A DNA stretch of 34,331 bases, from assembly GCA_026994225.1 (NCBI GenBank), contig JALWRI010000131.1:1-34331 (forward strand). Direction: 5' to 3'. This DNA is from Gammaproteobacteria bacterium. GTDB lineage: Bacteria > Pseudomonadota > Gammaproteobacteria > GRL18. Shown one piece after another: positions 1 to 8,624 of the stretch; the stretch's first letter is position 1, and each line of letters begins with the position of its first letter. A program made the translations under genes and the position numbers. The notes below the pieces were generated by a model. It searched no databases and had not been told where the DNA came from. It was given only the letters and a program-made list of their open reading frames with translations.

Positions 1-38
1 AGAACTATCACCACAGTGCAGAAATTTGTCACTCTATC

Positions 39-329
39 TTACTGAGGTGTATTGCGCTCTGTTTTTCTTGCTTGCCTATTTTTAAAACGTCCATTTTGAG
101 CTTGACACTCCGAAATAAACGTAATTTTTAATAATTTACCCGTTGTTTGCGATGGAATTTTAATTTTATGCAGGGCATTTTTCTTTTTTTCATAGATATT
201 GACAACCGTATGACTACCATCTGATAAACGTACATAACATTTTAATAATCGGTCTTTTTCATTAGTAGTGTTTGCATGACTACTGCTAACAAAAAAACAA
301 CTTAAAAGCATAACAATTACTTTATTCAT
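39..329 (-). CDS. tapY2: TapY2-like type IV pilus-associated small periplasmic protein
   Basis: A 96-residue protein with a signal peptide (MNKVIVMLLSCFFVSSSHA, cleavage near residue 19). The mature part begins with a KCYVRLSDGS motif and holds a second cysteine in a FISEC segment, so one disulfide is possible. The short KCYVxLxDGS start, basic middle and late Cys resemble Aeromonas TapY2, a small protein encoded beside the PilY1 homologue TapY1. Here it is the last gene of a minor-pilin operon, after pilE, about where PilY2 sits in Pseudomonas. A GGA-type ribosome site (AAAGGATAAAAAA) precedes the ATG. The role, probably support of pilus assembly or PilY1 function, is inferred from family resemblance and position. 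Confidence 0.62.
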   Translation of the reverse strand: MNKVIVMLLSCFFVSSSHANTTNEKDRLLKCYVRLSDGSHTVVNIYEKKKNALHKIKIPSQTTGKLLKITFISECQAQNGRFKNRQARKTERNTPQ

Positions 330-357
330 TTTTTTATCCTTTTTTTCTAATTAACGC

Positions 358-768
358 TCAATTCCAACATTGACTACTTGTTCCAGATTTAGTGCCTTTT
401 TGATCAACTGTAAAGGTACTACAGTCAGTATCATCTACTTGTGATCCCGTTGCTGTGGCCGTTAACGTAAAGCTAGTTGTAGGTGAAGCAGGCGTAATAG
501 AGATAATATAATACCCCTCTTCTGAAGGTACAGTTGTTCCTCCTAAACCTAAATCATTTAAAGAGCCATAACTACGATTATCTAACATATATCGTTGCTC
601 TTTATTCGCAATATCTAATAATGTGCTTTTTGCATCAGCTCTGCGAGATTTTCTTACTTGTTCAGAATAAGACGGAAAAGCTATAGCCGCCATAATGGCT
701 ATGACAACCACCGCAATCATAATTTCTATTAAGGTAAATCCTTGCTGCCCCTTATTTATTTTTAACAT
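358..768 (-). CDS. pilE: Type IV pilus minor pilin PilE
   Basis: Minor pilin of about 136 residues. The prepilin signature is GQQG|FTLIEIMIAVVVIAIM: a short basic leader, Gly before the cleavage site, Phe+1, Glu+5, then a hydrophobic helix. The C-terminal half has two cysteines (DDTDCSTF and SSQCWN), as expected for the pilin D-loop. I chose the internal ATG because it gives a normal-length leader and has GGAG about ten bases upstream; the longer frame adds nine residues unlike a pilin leader. It follows pilY1 as in the Pseudomonas fimU-pilVWXY1Y2E operon, where PilE joins the minor-pilin complex that primes pilus assembly in the inner membrane. A terminator-like hairpin lies just upstream. 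Confidence 0.86.
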   Translation of the reverse strand: MLKINKGQQGFTLIEIMIAVVVIAIMAAIAFPSYSEQVRKSRRADAKSTLLDIANKEQRYMLDNRSYGSLNDLGLGGTTVPSEEGYYIISITPASPTTSFTLTATATGSQVDDTDCSTFTVDQKGTKSGTSSQCWN

Positions 769-810
769 ATTATTATTTCTCCAACACCTATCCAATATAA
801 AGCAAAAAGA

Positions 811-831
811 CTTCTTGCATCACGCAAGAAG
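811..831 (-). terminator. Intrinsic terminator-like hairpin between pilY1 and pilE
   Basis: A perfect 8-bp inverted repeat, CTTCTTGC / GCAAGAAG, with a 5-base loop. Reading on the minus strand it is followed within two bases by CTTTTTG, a short T tract. It sits after the pilY1 stop and before the pilE ribosome site, so it could attenuate transcription into pilE and tapY2. The T tract is short, so partial termination or 3'-end stabilisation of the pilY1 message is as likely as full termination. Confidence 0.6.
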
Positions 832-857
832 CCTCTCTTAATCCAAAAAACCCCTAT

Positions 858-3827
858 TTAATGTTCCTTTTTATACCAATAACTTTCCTCTGTCACTAAT
901 TTATTATCTAACTTGGCAGGGTTATTGAGTCCACCTAAAATAGATACACTCTCTTCACTATAATGCGTGGCAAGTCGTTCACTCAAGCCTCCCCCCACAT
1001 TACCTTCTTGACGGCGATCATTTTCAGTGAAATCTTTATTAACACCTTCTGGTGCAGTACTATTCCCTGCACTACTGCCATCCCATTCTTGCTCAGCACT
1101 GGCATAATGAATATTCATTCCCCATAAATAGGCTCTTCCCATATCTACCGTGCATGGATCATTCGTATCTACTCCAGGCACGTAGGTAGTAAAGTACACC
1201 ACACCTTGCAAACTAAACGCACCCCCTAAACTTTTTTCCCCTATTGTGCCATCATGTTTACCCAAATTGACATACCAACCTTTTGCATTGAGTAACTGAT
1301 TGTATTCTGTAGTTTGCACACTACTGCTGCCATCTTGTACTTTATTATCGGTTGCATCGTATAAGTCTGCATCCGTAATAACGGCTGGAGGGGCAATACA
1401 GTTTGTTTCTGATCCACCACAAGTATTTTTAAACTTACGGCTATAAATATTTTTATCTTTAAACATATAAAAACGATTTTGTACTTCTGTATCTAATGGA
1501 TGCGCTCTATTCCCCGTACCCACTAATAAGGCCTCAAAAGGTACTCCTGCATTTACAGTACGTACTAAATCAATACGACTAAATATCTGTCTATCATTGG
1601 CTAATATAGTGTCACTACCAATTTTTGCAACTTGGTGTACTGTCCATTCTGTTCTGTCATCAGAGTATAAATCTATTCGCCATATATTACCGCCAGTATC
1701 TCCTACATATAATCTATCTGTACGGTTATCATTATTGGTATCATGTAGTGTGATTTCTGCCGGAATACTGTCTGCAAAAGCAAGCACTTGTTTGTTTATT
1801 GTAGAATCACTATCTGGCGTTGCACTCCACAGTAAATCACCGGTTTCCATATCTACAATATAAATAGCCCGCCCTTTACTGTCATCTGTTCCTACAACTT
1901 GACTTACTCCTGCTGTTTTTGCATCCTTATTGGTATCATACCCCCCTGCAAAAATAACTACATCCCTCGTACTATTATCTAATTCTATCTTGGTAATTTG
2001 TGGTGTTGACCACGTTTGTCCCAATTCAGAAAAACCGCTGCTGTTAGTATTGATTTTCCATGCTATAGCCGGGTTATCAGGATCAGTAATATCTAAAGCA
2101 TAATACGTGCTACCACCACGCCGTAAACCAAAGAAGGCATACACTTTATCACTGCCATCTACTGTTCCTCGCTTATTACCTGTTTCCCAATAATGATCAC
2201 CAAAATGAATAGATAGCGTACCATCTACACCGATTGGGTGTTCTGCACCAACATTATTTTGCTTTAATGTATCGAGGTTCTTTAGGAGTTCTCTAGGAAT
2301 AAAGGCCCAACTTTCTGCCCCGTTTTCCCCTTTAAACATATGCAAGAAACCTTGATTTGTTCCAACTAAAATACGTACTGCTGGATTACTGGCAGAATAA
2401 CCACTTAATTCTCCATAATTAATGACAGTAGGATTAGAATGAATGGCATCTCCCATGATCCATTCACGGGTATCTGTGGTGTCACCATCACCATCTTGAT
2501 CATCAATATCTTGACCTCTTGCCCATTTAACTAAATCTTTTGCATCCGCTACAGCAGTAATGGTACTACCAAATTCAGCAAAACTTACTTTACTACTGCT
2601 TGTTGCTGGATCAGAACTACTTACTACATTCGGTTTAAAATCAGTTAATACCGGTGCAGACAATGAGCCAGTATCCACTTTAATTTTTCTACTGCTATGT
2701 CCTGCGGCGACTAATTTTTCTCCTACTCCCCCTTTTTTAATCTCATTACCATCAACACTACTACTCCAATAACTTTGAGCACTACTTTTAATACCACTGC
2801 TATCAAAAACAGGCAAGCCATTGACATCTTTAATCAAACCATTTTCTATTTTAAATTTTTTGATATTTCCTGGCCAGGCACTACGTGTACCAGGCTTAAA
2901 TAAAGCATAATAGACATAATCCATACTACTTTCTGCTGGATAGCTCTTAAAACCACTAATTGGCGCAGTAAAACTGGTTGTTTCACCTACATTGTCTAAA
3001 ATTTCATTAAATGCTTGTTTTAATTTCGTAGCATTATCTGCGGTATAATACTTCCCATTTCCCGCACTGGCCGTATTTTCTAGTAAAGTCTGACTAGTAT
3101 CAAAACCAATCGTATGGGTAGTTACATATTCTTTCTTTCCTGTACCATTTAAATCATTATTGTACATATCTGCAGCAGTATTAATACAATATGAATTCCC
3201 TATATCAGAGGTTGGTACCCCATCAGTCATAACAATCGCATGTGTTGGACGACATACATCCGGATCATTATTATAATCACTATGATAATATGGCGATTTA
3301 TATTTTATCGGGGAACTGCCATATTCTGCAGAGGTATCTCTTGCTGGGGATAAAGGTTCTGGATTTTCTAAACCATATTTTACATTTTGCCCTTTAAAAT
3401 AGCGTTTCACTTCCAGCATCGTTTCACATAATGGGGTTGCACCTTTTGCTACCAAACTATTAATAATATTTTCTAATGTTGTATTATAAGCAGGCGTATG
3501 CTCTGCGACCTTTGCGACAATCCGCCCCCCGTCATTCGTTGTGTTGGTATTATAATTATATACGGCAATCCCAAAATCAATATCCTGATTGCTATTAATC
3601 ACATCAGTGATCACATCTTTGGCAATTTGCATCTTGCTATCAGAACCACCACTACTTGGTGTATTTCCCATACTCCCAGAAGTATCCACTGTAATCATTA
3701 CTCGTGGGGTTGCCCCTTTAATTAAATATACTTCCGAATCTGTTGCTAATACAGTATGATTGATTAACGTTAATCCTAATCCTACACATACTGCTAAATA
3801 ATTTTTTTTACCTATTATCGAACTCAT
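858..3827 (-). CDS. pilY1: PilY1-like type IV pilus tip adhesin
   Basis: A 989-residue exported protein. A signal peptide (about residues 1-28) leads into a von Willebrand A domain whose MIDAS motif DTSGS is at residues 48-52. The C-terminal half is a PilY1-type beta-propeller with WxxxP-rich repeats. It carries the calcium-binding EF-hand-like loop DTNNDNRTD (about 696-704), followed by LYVGDTGGNIWRIDL, the PilY1 hallmark. A second Asp-rich stretch, DQDGDGDTTD near residue 445, may also bind calcium. In Pseudomonas PilY1 is the pilus-tip adhesin and retraction regulator and works with the minor pilins; that protein is longer, about 1160 residues. GAGGAGGGA precedes the ATG, and the gene sits between pilX and pilE. 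Confidence 0.93.
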   Translation of the reverse strand: MSSIIGKKNYLAVCVGLGLTLINHTVLATDSEVYLIKGATPRVMITVDTSGSMGNTPSSGGSDSKMQIAKDVITDVINSNQDIDFGIAVYNYNTNTTNDGGRIVAKVAEHTPAYNTTLENIINSLVAKGATPLCETMLEVKRYFKGQNVKYGLENPEPLSPARDTSAEYGSSPIKYKSPYYHSDYNNDPDVCRPTHAIVMTDGVPTSDIGNSYCINTAADMYNNDLNGTGKKEYVTTHTIGFDTSQTLLENTASAGNGKYYTADNATKLKQAFNEILDNVGETTSFTAPISGFKSYPAESSMDYVYYALFKPGTRSAWPGNIKKFKIENGLIKDVNGLPVFDSSGIKSSAQSYWSSSVDGNEIKKGGVGEKLVAAGHSSRKIKVDTGSLSAPVLTDFKPNVVSSSDPATSSSKVSFAEFGSTITAVADAKDLVKWARGQDIDDQDGDGDTTDTREWIMGDAIHSNPTVINYGELSGYSASNPAVRILVGTNQGFLHMFKGENGAESWAFIPRELLKNLDTLKQNNVGAEHPIGVDGTLSIHFGDHYWETGNKRGTVDGSDKVYAFFGLRRGGSTYYALDITDPDNPAIAWKINTNSSGFSELGQTWSTPQITKIELDNSTRDVVIFAGGYDTNKDAKTAGVSQVVGTDDSKGRAIYIVDMETGDLLWSATPDSDSTINKQVLAFADSIPAEITLHDTNNDNRTDRLYVGDTGGNIWRIDLYSDDRTEWTVHQVAKIGSDTILANDRQIFSRIDLVRTVNAGVPFEALLVGTGNRAHPLDTEVQNRFYMFKDKNIYSRKFKNTCGGSETNCIAPPAVITDADLYDATDNKVQDGSSSVQTTEYNQLLNAKGWYVNLGKHDGTIGEKSLGGAFSLQGVVYFTTYVPGVDTNDPCTVDMGRAYLWGMNIHYASAEQEWDGSSAGNSTAPEGVNKDFTENDRRQEGNVGGGLSERLATHYSEESVSILGGLNNPAKLDNKLVTEESYWYKKEH

Positions 3828-3901
3828 TAAAAGTCCCTCCTCAATATAAACGGTGCTGATTTTTGTCCATCAAATAATTATTCATAACAGTGATGTCTCA
3901 C

Positions 3902-4468
3902 TTATGGCACTGGAACCTGGCGAATATAACCTACATAATTATTGGTTTCTACATTAGTCGCTGCATATTGATGCTGACTACGTGTTACATAACTATTGCA
4001 TTTTATCTTGTTACTACTTGATCCTTTTTTTACCCTCGGACAGTTTTCTGGCTCAATACTGATCATGGTAATAGCTACCTTTTCATCATCAATATGTGAA
4101 ACTTGTCCCCCAGAAACAGAACAAATACTACTGCTAATAGCCGTTCCTGTATTATCCTCAAATGGATTTTCTGCTTCACTATTCCAATCAAAAGCTGTTG
4201 CAGGAGCAATGTTATCTTGTAGTGCACTTGGAACTTGATACCTTTTTTTATAAGGATTTTTGCTGCTATCATTAATAACTAAACAATTTACCGCATCTAA
4301 AGCCGACTGTGCCACTTGAAATGATTGGACTGTTTCTTGTGCATTCATTGCTAAACCAAGTTGTAACTGACTGGTTGATAATGTTGCTACACCAATTAAA
4401 GATAAAACAATCAAGATAATCAATGAAACAATCAGTGCTGATCCTTTTTGAGAGAATATTTTTTGCAT
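3902..4468 (-). CDS. pilX: Type IV pilus minor pilin PilX
   Basis: A 188-residue minor pilin of the PilX_N type. The leader is MQKIFSQKG|, followed by SALIVSLIILIVLSLIGV. Position +5 is Val, not the usual Glu; lack of Glu5 is typical of PilX and its type II secretion counterpart GspK, so I do not read it as damage. The PilX signature continues with STSQLQLGLAMNAQET. The C-terminal half has four cysteines. A consensus AGGAGG precedes the ATG. It is placed between pilW and pilY1, and in Pseudomonas it joins PilV, PilW and PilY1 in the pilus-tip complex. Confidence 0.87.
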   Translation of the reverse strand: MQKIFSQKGSALIVSLIILIVLSLIGVATLSTSQLQLGLAMNAQETVQSFQVAQSALDAVNCLVINDSSKNPYKKRYQVPSALQDNIAPATAFDWNSEAENPFEDNTGTAISSSICSVSGGQVSHIDDEKVAITMISIEPENCPRVKKGSSSNKIKCNSYVTRSQHQYAATNVETNNYVGYIRQVPVP

Positions 4469-4485
4469 ACAATGCCTCCTGAACT

Positions 4486-4503
4486 AATAAGCCATCGCTT
4501 ATT
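4486..4503 (-). promoter_or_regulatory. Hairpin in the pilW-pilX gap next to the pilX ribosome site
   Basis: Perfect 7-bp inverted repeat AATAAGC / GCTTATT with a 4-base loop, in the 93-base gap between pilW and pilX. It ends a few bases upstream of the AGGAGG of pilX. There is no T tract on the minus strand, so it is not a terminator. It might shape translation or message stability of pilX; no function can be shown from sequence. Confidence 0.3.
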
Positions 4504-4561
4504 TATGTATTTTGTGGCAAGAAAACCCCTTTGCCTTTGGCTGATGGGTCGTTGACACCGG

Positions 4562-5518
4562 TTAATGTAGTTTACTTACCTGTGTTATCCAAGAATTTTC
4601 CAACACAACACTGGTACTCCATACCTTTCTATGAAAATTCACATTACTTCCTGTTGCAGCAGGAATACTTATATCACCAAGCTGATAGGTTTTAGTATCC
4701 GTATATAAGGGATCTTTTTCTCCTCTCACTAGTAAGTATATTTTTACTGCTACTACTTTATCCCAATCACCCGCTAATTCTATTTTTGCGGCATTATCAA
4801 AATAATCAGGAATACCATCAGAAGATTGCTTATCTACTCCATAAAGTATGTGCATATTTTCAATCCCTGAGATTAACTCTTCATCTTGCCATTGTGTTGT
4901 ACCAGATTCTTTAGTGACTTTATGACGTGTAAAGGTTGGCACACCCGCTACATTTTTTATATAATAGGCATTAGTCACATAGGGCCAATTAAGATCCGTT
5001 GCATTGGCAACATCAATATTACTCGGTACGCCGTCTGAGCCTTCAAATAATTTACCTAGTAAACGATTTGCTCGAATATATACCGTATTCCCATCAAGAC
5101 TACCATCAGCTACGGTAATGCCTCGTGTACCTTTAAATACGATAATATCTGTACCAACCACTACATTATTTAAACAACTATTCACTGTACTGCTGGTAGC
5201 ACGTGTTCCCCAGACATTAAAACTTAAGTTAAATCCCGCCATCTTGCCACTACAATCCGTACCGGCTATACTGATATCGCTTGTATCGACATCCGTGCCT
5301 TTTACCGTACCAAAAAAACCACTATTACGCATTTCTTCTTCTAATAATAAAATGGCATAACGCCCGTTTTCTTGTTGTCTGGCATAACGACTATTTTCAG
5401 AAAATGAACGTTTATTACTGATATAAAGACTACTAACTGCTCCAATAACAATTAAGCCTATGGTTAAAGAAATCATTATTTCTATTAAAGAAAATCCTTT
5501 ATTTTTTCCCTCACACAT
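4562..5518 (-). CDS. pilW: Type IV pilus minor pilin PilW
   Basis: Minor pilin of about 318 residues. The prepilin motif is NKG|FSLIEIMISLTIGLIVIG, with Phe+1 and Glu+5, followed by YARQQENGRYAILLLEEEMRNSGFFG, typical of PilW. I chose the internal ATG because AGGA lies about nine bases upstream and it gives an 8-residue leader; the longer frame would add 13 residues and overlap pilV. Large for a pilin, as PilW proteins are. It lies 16 bases after the pilV stop, consistent with co-transcription. In the Pseudomonas model PilW bridges PilV/PilX and PilY1 in the tip complex. Confidence 0.88.
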   Translation of the reverse strand: MCEGKNKGFSLIEIMISLTIGLIVIGAVSSLYISNKRSFSENSRYARQQENGRYAILLLEEEMRNSGFFGTVKGTDVDTSDISIAGTDCSGKMAGFNLSFNVWGTRATSSTVNSCLNNVVVGTDIIVFKGTRGITVADGSLDGNTVYIRANRLLGKLFEGSDGVPSNIDVANATDLNWPYVTNAYYIKNVAGVPTFTRHKVTKESGTTQWQDEELISGIENMHILYGVDKQSSDGIPDYFDNAAKIELAGDWDKVVAVKIYLLVRGEKDPLYTDTKTYQLGDISIPAATGSNVNFHRKVWSTSVVLENSWITQVSKLH

Positions 5519-5534
5519 TATCACTATCCTATTT

Positions 5535-6080
5535 TTAAATACTGGGTATAATGGCATTAATCACCAATTCATGGCGATAAAATTTATCTGCTGTGCCGGG
5601 ACAGGTGGGAGTAAGTGTATTATCTTCTCTTTTTGAAAAACTATCCCATGCGACGGTAATGGTTAATTCATTATTATTGACACGTACACAACCGTTTGCA
5701 TTCAATAATCCCCCCGTTTCCTTACTTCCTTGTTTTTCTGTCTGCCCCATTAATAATTGTTCCCAATAATACAAATCGTATTGTGCTATTTGTGCAGGAG
5801 AACATAACTGTGTACTATCACACGTTATTACACTGCTTGCAGATTGTCCGCTACCATACATCCCCACATAGCTTACTACTGCCGTAGGATTAATTCTTAT
5901 TTTTGATAATAAATCATTAGCAATAAATACTGCTTGACTACGTTGCTGTGCTTCATGGTTTTGTACTACCGATAACCCCTGCATACGGGCAACTCCCAAA
6001 ATACCAATTGACATAATTAATAAGGCAATCAATACTTCAAGCATTCCAATACCTGTTTGTTTATAGTGATAGCGTTTCAT
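5535..6080 (-). CDS. pilV: Type IV pilus minor pilin PilV
   Basis: A 181-residue minor pilin with leader MKRYHYKQTG| and mature start IGMLEVLIALLIMSIGILG. Glu+5 is present and Ile at +1 is usual for PilV/GspI-like pilins. The next segment, VARMQGLSVVQNHEAQQRSQA, matches the PilV helix. Four cysteines lie in the C-terminal part. GGGGAAAAT precedes the ATG. It stands 18 bases after fimU and 16 before pilW in the conserved fimU-pilV-pilW-pilX-pilY1-pilE order, so it is probably part of the minor-pilin priming complex in the inner membrane. Confidence 0.88.
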   Translation of the reverse strand: MKRYHYKQTGIGMLEVLIALLIMSIGILGVARMQGLSVVQNHEAQQRSQAVFIANDLLSKIRINPTAVVSYVGMYGSGQSASSVITCDSTQLCSPAQIAQYDLYYWEQLLMGQTEKQGSKETGGLLNANGCVRVNNNELTITVAWDSFSKREDNTLTPTCPGTADKFYRHELVINAIIPSI

Positions 6081-6098
6081 ATTTTCCCCACAGCCCTA

Positions 6099-6623
6099 TT
6101 AATTACACTGTTGTTGTTCTTTTATATTTGCTTGTCCGGCAATATTCACGACTAAAGTATCTCCATATTCCCCCGATCGATCATCACAAATAGCTAACAT
6201 TGCAGAACTACCAACTAACCCTCCCTGAGTATTAAATTGTAAGGAATTAGGGGCGCTAATAGTGACTACCGGACTTTCTGTTCCTTCTTGATCACGGATA
6301 ATTTCTTCGCCACTGTTATAACTTCCATCTGTATTTTCATCGACAAAAACCATCCAACCATTCACCCAATCAGCACTGCCATCACATTCTGGTGTACCAC
6401 TATTTTTTGGGCATAATAATATTACTTTTTTACGTTTTAACGCTTCTGAACGAGCCATATAAATGCTCCCACTCATCCCTGTTGACAACACCGTAATACG
6501 GTTATTTTTTACTAAATTTACAAAAGAAGGGGCTGCCGATGTTGCAAGAATAGCGACTATTGCGAGCGTTATCAGTAGTTCCGTTAATGTAAATGCAGCG
6601 TGTCTTGATATCATATTTTTCAT
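6099..6623 (-). CDS. fimU: GspH/FimT-family minor pilin FimU
   Basis: A 174-residue pilin with the GspH/FimT pattern: a hydrophobic start FTLTELLITLAIVAILA, then PSFVNLVKNNRITV, ARSEALKRKK and a beta-rich C-terminus. Cysteines occur in LLCPKN, PECDGS, AICDDR and at the end. The residue before the processed Phe is Ala (RHAA|FTLTE) rather than the normal Gly; Glu+5 is kept. It is the first gene of the minor-pilin operon, which supports FimU over a separate FimT. AGGGGGAAA precedes the ATG at slightly long spacing, and a second in-frame ATG three codons on is possible. It probably links minor pilins to the pilus shaft. Confidence 0.82.
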   Translation of the reverse strand: MKNMISRHAAFTLTELLITLAIVAILATSAAPSFVNLVKNNRITVLSTGMSGSIYMARSEALKRKKVILLCPKNSGTPECDGSADWVNGWMVFVDENTDGSYNSGEEIIRDQEGTESPVVTISAPNSLQFNTQGGLVGSSAMLAICDDRSGEYGDTLVVNIAGQANIKEQQQCN

Positions 6624-6712
6624 GTTTTTATTTTCCCCCTAATATGATGATTTGTCATTTTATTTTCGATAAATGCCACCTTTTAGCTGATAAATGGTAT
6701 AAGGGAAAACCC

Positions 6713-7894
6713 TTATGTACCAAAGATAATAGCCTCATGGCGGAATAATTTTGAAGTCAAAATAATACCTAAAAATGCTAATAATAAAGAACTTATTCCA
6801 GCTAAAATAAAATGTGAAAAAATAATCACTTCGCCCCCTAATACAGCTGTTAATAATAGCTGTTGCGCTAATGCTGGCACACCCATCATCCAGGTTTGTA
6901 CATCAATACTATAAATGGTACTAAATAATCCCGGTAACGTTGGAAATAATACTAATAATGAAATATACGTCTGTGCTTCTTTAAAGGATCGGGCAAAACT
7001 TGCCAACAATATTTGTAAGGCCGTTGCTAAAAATGCCATCGGTAAAATAGCTGCTAATAAACCAATAAATTCCCGTAACCCTAACACTGGATGTAATCCT
7101 AAATCGGCAGTAGGCATTAAGTGTAATGCTAAAATACAAACAATTAATGTTAAAATAACACCAGTTGCAGAAAATGCTACCGCAGCAAACCATTTGCCCA
7201 TCACTAAAACCAAACGAGGAACAGGATTAAGTAATAAGGCTTCTAGTGAACCTCTTTCTCGCTCTCCAGCGGTCGCATCTACAGCAATTTGCATACCACA
7301 GATAAAAGCAGCTAACAGTATAAAAAGTGGAATAAAATTCATCGCCAATGCGGCCTTTTTTTGTAAACTAGCTACCTCAATATTCACTACATTAACAACC
7401 TGTACTACTTTAGCATCGATTCCCCGTGCTAATAAGCGCATACTCGCAATTTGCCCACTATATATTTGCAATAATTGTTGTACTTTTAAAATACTGGTAC
7501 GGCTATCATTACGAGAACTATCTGAATACAAAATCAGATTTGCTGGTTTACCCTGGTGAAAATTATCTTGATATGTCGGTGTAATAGCTAAAATAAAATC
7601 CAGTTTTTCTTCTTTGACTACCGTATAAGGATCATGTTTGATAGGCACAACATCCACCCCCTGTTGTGTTAACCAATCAATCAGATCGGTGGCATATTCT
7701 GCCCCACTAACCGGTAATACAATATATTTTGCCCGATTTATTTGTTCTGCCATGCCAGTAAAAATAAAATACATTAATAAAGGCCCTAAAAAGGGAAATA
7801 ATAATGCCGAAAAAACCGATCGTTTATCCCGTAAATTTTCACGCAATTCTTTCATCATAACTAAATAAATGAGTGAGATATAAGACATATTCAT
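6713..7894 (-). CDS. natB: NatB-like ABC-2 type transporter permease
   Basis: A 393-residue permease. One N-terminal membrane segment (about 25-47) is followed by a large extracytoplasmic domain, then about five membrane segments from residue 185 on. The GERERGSLEALLLNPV motif before the second membrane block is characteristic of the NatB/ABC-2 group. It follows the ATPase gene natA by only 7 bases, so the two form a transporter. NatAB of Bacillus exports sodium, but related pairs export other substrates, so the cargo is unknown. A second start at the MMKELREN methionine (12 codons in) is possible, since no clear ribosome site precedes the first ATG. A 7-bp hairpin overlaps the stop codon. 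Confidence 0.82.
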   Translation of the reverse strand: MNMSYISLIYLVMMKELRENLRDKRSVFSALLFPFLGPLLMYFIFTGMAEQINRAKYIVLPVSGAEYATDLIDWLTQQGVDVVPIKHDPYTVVKEEKLDFILAITPTYQDNFHQGKPANLILYSDSSRNDSRTSILKVQQLLQIYSGQIASMRLLARGIDAKVVQVVNVVNIEVASLQKKAALAMNFIPLFILLAAFICGMQIAVDATAGERERGSLEALLLNPVPRLVLVMGKWFAAVAFSATGVILTLIVCILALHLMPTADLGLHPVLGLREFIGLLAAILPMAFLATALQILLASFARSFKEAQTYISLLVLFPTLPGLFSTIYSIDVQTWMMGVPALAQQLLLTAVLGGEVIIFSHFILAGISSLLLAFLGIILTSKLFRHEAIIFGT

Positions 7895-7901
7895 TAATAT
7901 A

Positions 7902-8624
7902 TTAACTTTCTAATCCTGTTAATGTTACAAAGGCTTCTTCTAATGTGGACTGTTTTGCCAATGCTAATAATTCGTCATGGCTACCTTTTGCAACAACTTT
8001 TCCTTTTGCCATAATAATAATTGCATCGCATAATGTAGCAACCTCATGCATAACATGGCTAGAGAACAAAATACATTTTTCTTTTTCTCTTAATAAATCA
8101 ATTAAATGTCTAAATGCTCGTGTGCTCATTACATCCAAGCCATTAGTTGGCTCATCTAAAATAATATTTTTAGGTTGATGAATTAGTGCTCTTGCTAAAG
8201 AGACCTTCATTCTTTCTCCTTGCGAAAAACCCTGTGTTAATCTATCTGCTATTTTTAACATATCTAATTCAATCAATAATTTTTCTGTTTCCTGTTGTAA
8301 AAAGGTTTCCTCTAACCCTTGTAAACGTCCAAAATAACAAATATGTTCACGTGCTGTTAAGCGTGGGTACAAACCATGTAAATCAGGTAATACTCCTAAA
8401 TGACTTTGTGCTTGCAACGTGTTTTTATTCATATCTACCTGATTAATATAAATATCCCCTTTATCTGGTTTCACTAAACCATATAACATCCGTAACGTAG
8501 TAGTTTTACCTGCCCCATTAGGCCCTAAAAATCCGGTCACTTTCGCATCTTCAGCAATAAAAGAAACATCTTCCACCGCTAATACCGATGAAAATGTTTT
8601 ACGTAAATGACGTGCTTCAATCAT
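7902..8624 (-). CDS. natA: NatA-like ABC transporter ATP-binding protein
   Basis: A 240-residue ABC ATPase with Walker A GPNGAGKT (Lys40), Q-loop region DLHGLYPRLTAREH, signature FSQGERMKVSLARAL, Walker B IILDEPTNG and the switch region SSHVMHE. This matches the CcmA/NatA-type exporter ATPases. I start it at the ATG whose A is the last base of the upstream hydrolase stop codon (TAATG). This gives the expected MIEARHLRKTF beginning; the longer frame would read back into the hydrolase gene. The one-base overlap implies translational coupling. It powers export by the NatB permease encoded next. Confidence 0.9.
   Translation of the reverse strand: MIEARHLRKTFSSVLAVEDVSFIAEDAKVTGFLGPNGAGKTTTLRMLYGLVKPDKGDIYINQVDMNKNTLQAQSHLGVLPDLHGLYPRLTAREHICYFGRLQGLEETFLQQETEKLLIELDMLKIADRLTQGFSQGERMKVSLARALIHQPKNIILDEPTNGLDVMSTRAFRHLIDLLREKEKCILFSSHVMHEVATLCDAIIIMAKGKVVAKGSHDELLALAKQSTLEEAFVTLTGLES

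Noticed and set aside
1-38. Window start examined for a further gene or terminator after tapY2
   Set aside because: Thirty-eight bases with no hairpin or usable frame.
5004-5360. Plus-strand open frames inside pilW, and similar ones inside pilY1 and natB
   Set aside because: They lie fully antisense to well-supported genes and have no ribosome site or recognisable motif.
6699-6716. ATAAGGG/CCCTTAT hairpin at the end of natB as a terminator
   Set aside because: It overlaps the natB stop codon and no T tract follows on the minus strand. It might affect decay, but termination is not supported.
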